Assembly (NCBI RefSeq): GCF_036785885.1
Contig: NC_092320.1
Span: 23,685,557 to 23,749,556, forward strand
Origin: Coffea arabica
Taxonomy: Eukaryota; Streptophyta; Magnoliopsida; Gentianales; Rubiaceae
Direction of reading: 5' to 3'
DNA length: 64,000 nucleotides
The notes under the pieces were generated by a model. The model did no database searches. It saw only the letters and a program-made list of their open reading frames with translations, and was not told the origin of the DNA. The position numbers and the translations under genes are program-made. Of the stretch, positions 61,628-64,000 are shown one piece after another (the first letter of the stretch is position 1; every line of letters starts with the position of its first letter).

Positions 61628-64000
61628 ATGGACAACGGAAATGGAGTTTCGACAACTAACGGGAATGGCCATGCTAATGGTCATATAGCGCCTCCTAGGC
61701 CTATCTTTTATCGAGCTTTGGCTGGGGAAGCTCGAGTACGCTACTTCCCATCTGACCAATATATTCGCTGCTTTAGACTACACTGAGGATAGGCGAGTGA
61801 ATTTCGCTGCTTTCCAATTTAAGGGGGTAGCCCGTGCTTGGTGGGATTTGATAAAAGGAAAATGGAAGAGAATTCAAACCCCTTGGACTTGGGATAATTT
61901 CACAAAGGAATTTAATGAAAAGTTTCTTCCGCCCTTAATCCAAGAGAAGAGGGAGGATGAATTTATTAAGCTGAAACAGGGAACCCTTAGTGTAGCGGAG
62001 TATGAAGGAAAATTTACTAAACTTTCAAAGTATGCTCCCGAACTGGTGACAAATGAGCGAAAAAGGATTAGACGATTTGTTCAAGGACTTAATGTGGAGA
62101 TACAAGAGGGCCTGGCCGCAGCCCAAATCTTTACATTTACTGAGGCTTTAGAGAAGGCACAAAGGGTTGAAAGTGCAAGGTCTCAAGTGAGAGACTTCCA
62201 TAGCAGAAAGAGAAACTTTTCTAGCCATGCTTCTGGACAAGCTAGTAAAAATGTACAGCCTTCCAAAATGGGAAAAGGAATGGGAGGACCAAGGACTGCT
62301 GGACCTTCGAGAGGAGCTTTATCTAGAGGAGGTCGTAGTGGACCGACACAGGCAAGAAGGGCACCTTCTAGCGGTTCAGCGGTGACCCCTCAAGTTTCAT
62401 GTGGTTACTGCGGAAAACCAAACCATTCTGAAAGTGATTGTTGGAGGAAGTTTGGGAAGTGCCTGGCTTGTGGTAGTACCGAGCATCAGCTTGCGAACCG
62501 TCCAAATAAAATAAAGACGGGAGGTGATACCCAAAGGCCAGAAAAGTCAGATTCTAAGCAAACTAGTGCCGGAGGGAGTCGACCGAAAGTGCCGGCTAGG
62601 GTTTATGCACTGGACTATCAACAAGTTCCTGAGGCAACTGAGGTGGTAGAAGGTACGATTCCGATCTTTCACCGTTTAGCTAGGGTTTTAATTGATCCAG
62701 GTGCTACACATTCTTTTGTAAACCCTAATTTCATGAGTGGGATAGACTTGAAGCCAATTAAATTACCATATGATCTAGAGGTTAAAACGCCTACTGGAGA
62801 TCAAAGTCTAATTGCTAATTTGGTGTATCAAGATTGTGAAATCTGGATTGGGGAACGAAAATTATCGGCTGATTTGATGGGATTGATGATTAAGGGATAC
62901 GATGTAATTTTAGGGATGGATTGGTTAGCCCGTTATAATGCTCAGCTAAACTGTAGGACGAAGGTTGTGGAGTTGCGTATTCCAGGAGAAGCAACCCTGA
63001 AACTGGATGTAAAGGGTAAATTAGTTTCGTCTGCACTTATTTCAGGAATTCGGGCTAGAAAGTTGTTAAGTAAAGGAGCCCAAGGATATTTGGCTTTTCT
63101 TATTAACACCCCTAGTGATAAGGTGAAATTGGAGGACATGCCTGTAGTGAAAGACTTTCCTGATGTTTTTCCTGAAGAATTGGAGTCCCTACCCCCGGAA
63201 CGGGAAATAGCCTTTAAGATTGATGTAACTCCGGGAGTAACCCCTATTTCTAGGACGCCATATTGAATGGCTCCAGCCGAATTGAAGGAGTTGAAATTGC
63301 AATTGCAAGATTTGTTAGAAAGAGGTTTTATTAAAGAGAGTGATTCTCCGTGGGGAGCCCCAGTTTTGTTTGTTAAGAAAAAAGACGGGAGTTTGAGGCT
63401 ATGTATAGACTATAGAGGTTTAAATAGTGTTACAACTAAGAATAAATACCCCCTGCCCCACATTGATGAGTTGTTTGACCAATTACAAGGGGCTGTAGTA
63501 TTTTCTAAGTTGGATTTGAGGCAGGGTTATTATCAGTTGAGGATTTTAGAGAAAGATATACCCAAAACTGCTTTTAACTCGAGATATGGGTATTTTGAAT
63601 TTGCCGTGATGCCATTTGGGTTAACGAATGCTCCTGCTGCTTTTATGGATCTAATGCATAGGGTCTTTAAACCTTATCTAGACCAATTTGTGGTGGTCTT
63701 TATTGATGATATATTGGTGTATTCTAAGAATGTGCAAGACCATGAGAAACACTTGAGAGTTGTTTTACAGACCTTAAGGGAGCACCAATTGTATGCTAAG
63801 TTTAGCAAGTGTGAATTTTGGTTAAAAGAAGTGACTTTCTTGGGATACATAATTTCTAAGGAAGGGATTAAAGTGGATCCAGTTAAAGTTGAAGCTGTTT
63901 CAAAATGGAAACGACCGGAAAACCCTACCGAGGTTCGAAGTTTCATTGGATTAGCAGGGTATTACCGGAGATTCATTCAGGATTTTTCAAAAATTGCTGG
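61628..64000 (+). pseudogene. gag-pol: Unit 4 gag-pol pseudogene, cut by the window end
   Basis: Gag-protease runs to TGA 63264-63266 and RT then continues past the FIDD box to the window edge. It carries the same lesions as the other units as far as it goes. Integrase and any further LTR lie outside. Confidence 0.9.

Larger units (their letters stand above)
32719..64000 (+). mobile_element. Tandem array of a Tekay/Del-type Ty3/gypsy retrotransposon, 8339-bp period, runs past the window
   Basis: The order is LTR-internal-LTR-internal-LTR-internal-LTR-internal(cut). LTRs start at 32719, 41058, 49397 and 57736, each 3645 bp; internal regions are 4694 bp. Each inner LTR has a polypurine tract on its left and a primer site on its right, and no target duplication or foreign DNA separates units. 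The protein order (gag, protease, RT, RNase H, integrase, C-terminal chromodomain-like segment), the initiator-Met primer site and the long LTRs place it in the Tekay/Del chromovirus lineage. All units share the same frame breaks. Units 2-4 are identical as far as I can read, and unit 1 differs at about 14 sites. Confidence 0.95.

Overview
The window is nuclear DNA of a flowering plant. The one host gene has eight coding exons with GT-AG introns and encodes the peroxisomal RING protein PEX2. Everything else is typical plant transposable elements: Ty3/gypsy elements of the Tat/Ogre and Tekay/Del lineages, L1-type LINE remnants, a Mutator-like element, and Emigrant-, Stowaway- and hAT-like MITEs. 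The gag-only LTR element and the overall style suggest a eudicot, perhaps an asterid such as coffee. That species guess is inference only.

Layout. 1-13776: a large gag-only (TR-GAG-like) Tat-type LTR retrotransposon, lacking its first ~620 bp at the window edge, with 3.35 kb LTRs, an Arg-tRNA-like primer site, a gag gene broken by one stop, no visible pol, and a 3' non-coding region full of tandem repeats. It sits in an older LINE whose 3' end remains at 13777-14531. 14532-21959: intergenic DNA holding an Emigrant/pogo-like element (15181-15866, TA duplication), a 2616-bp Tekay-type solo LTR (16361-18976, 5-bp duplication), a Mutator-like element with ~190-bp inverted repeats and a perfect 9-bp duplication (19253-20484), and two small MITEs. 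21960-32168: PEX2, with a dead LINE antisense in intron 1 and a Stowaway-like MITE in intron 5. 32719-64000 (continuing past the end): a head-to-tail array of one Tekay/Del chromovirus, LTR-internal-LTR-internal, with an exact 8339-bp period and four LTRs in view.

The array is the most striking structure. Adjacent units share a single LTR with no target duplication between them. All units carry the same disabling lesions: a gag N-terminal frame break, a lost zinc-knuckle Cys, an in-frame TGA before reverse transcriptase and an in-frame TAA in the integrase zinc finger. Units 2-4 look identical by eye. The first LTR differs from them at 13 sites, all in its first ~850 bp, and at none in the remaining ~2.8 kb. 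That is the pattern expected if the inner LTRs are crossover chimeras of the original 3' and 5' LTRs, so the array probably grew at the DNA level by unequal LTR-LTR recombination of a dead element. A collapse or expansion error in assembly must be excluded. The solo LTR 14 kb upstream is the reciprocal outcome of the same kind of recombination in a related family.

PEX2 appears intact (348 codons, full RING finger) despite being bracketed and invaded by mobile DNA. No prokaryotic-type system, CRISPR array, tRNA or rRNA gene was seen.
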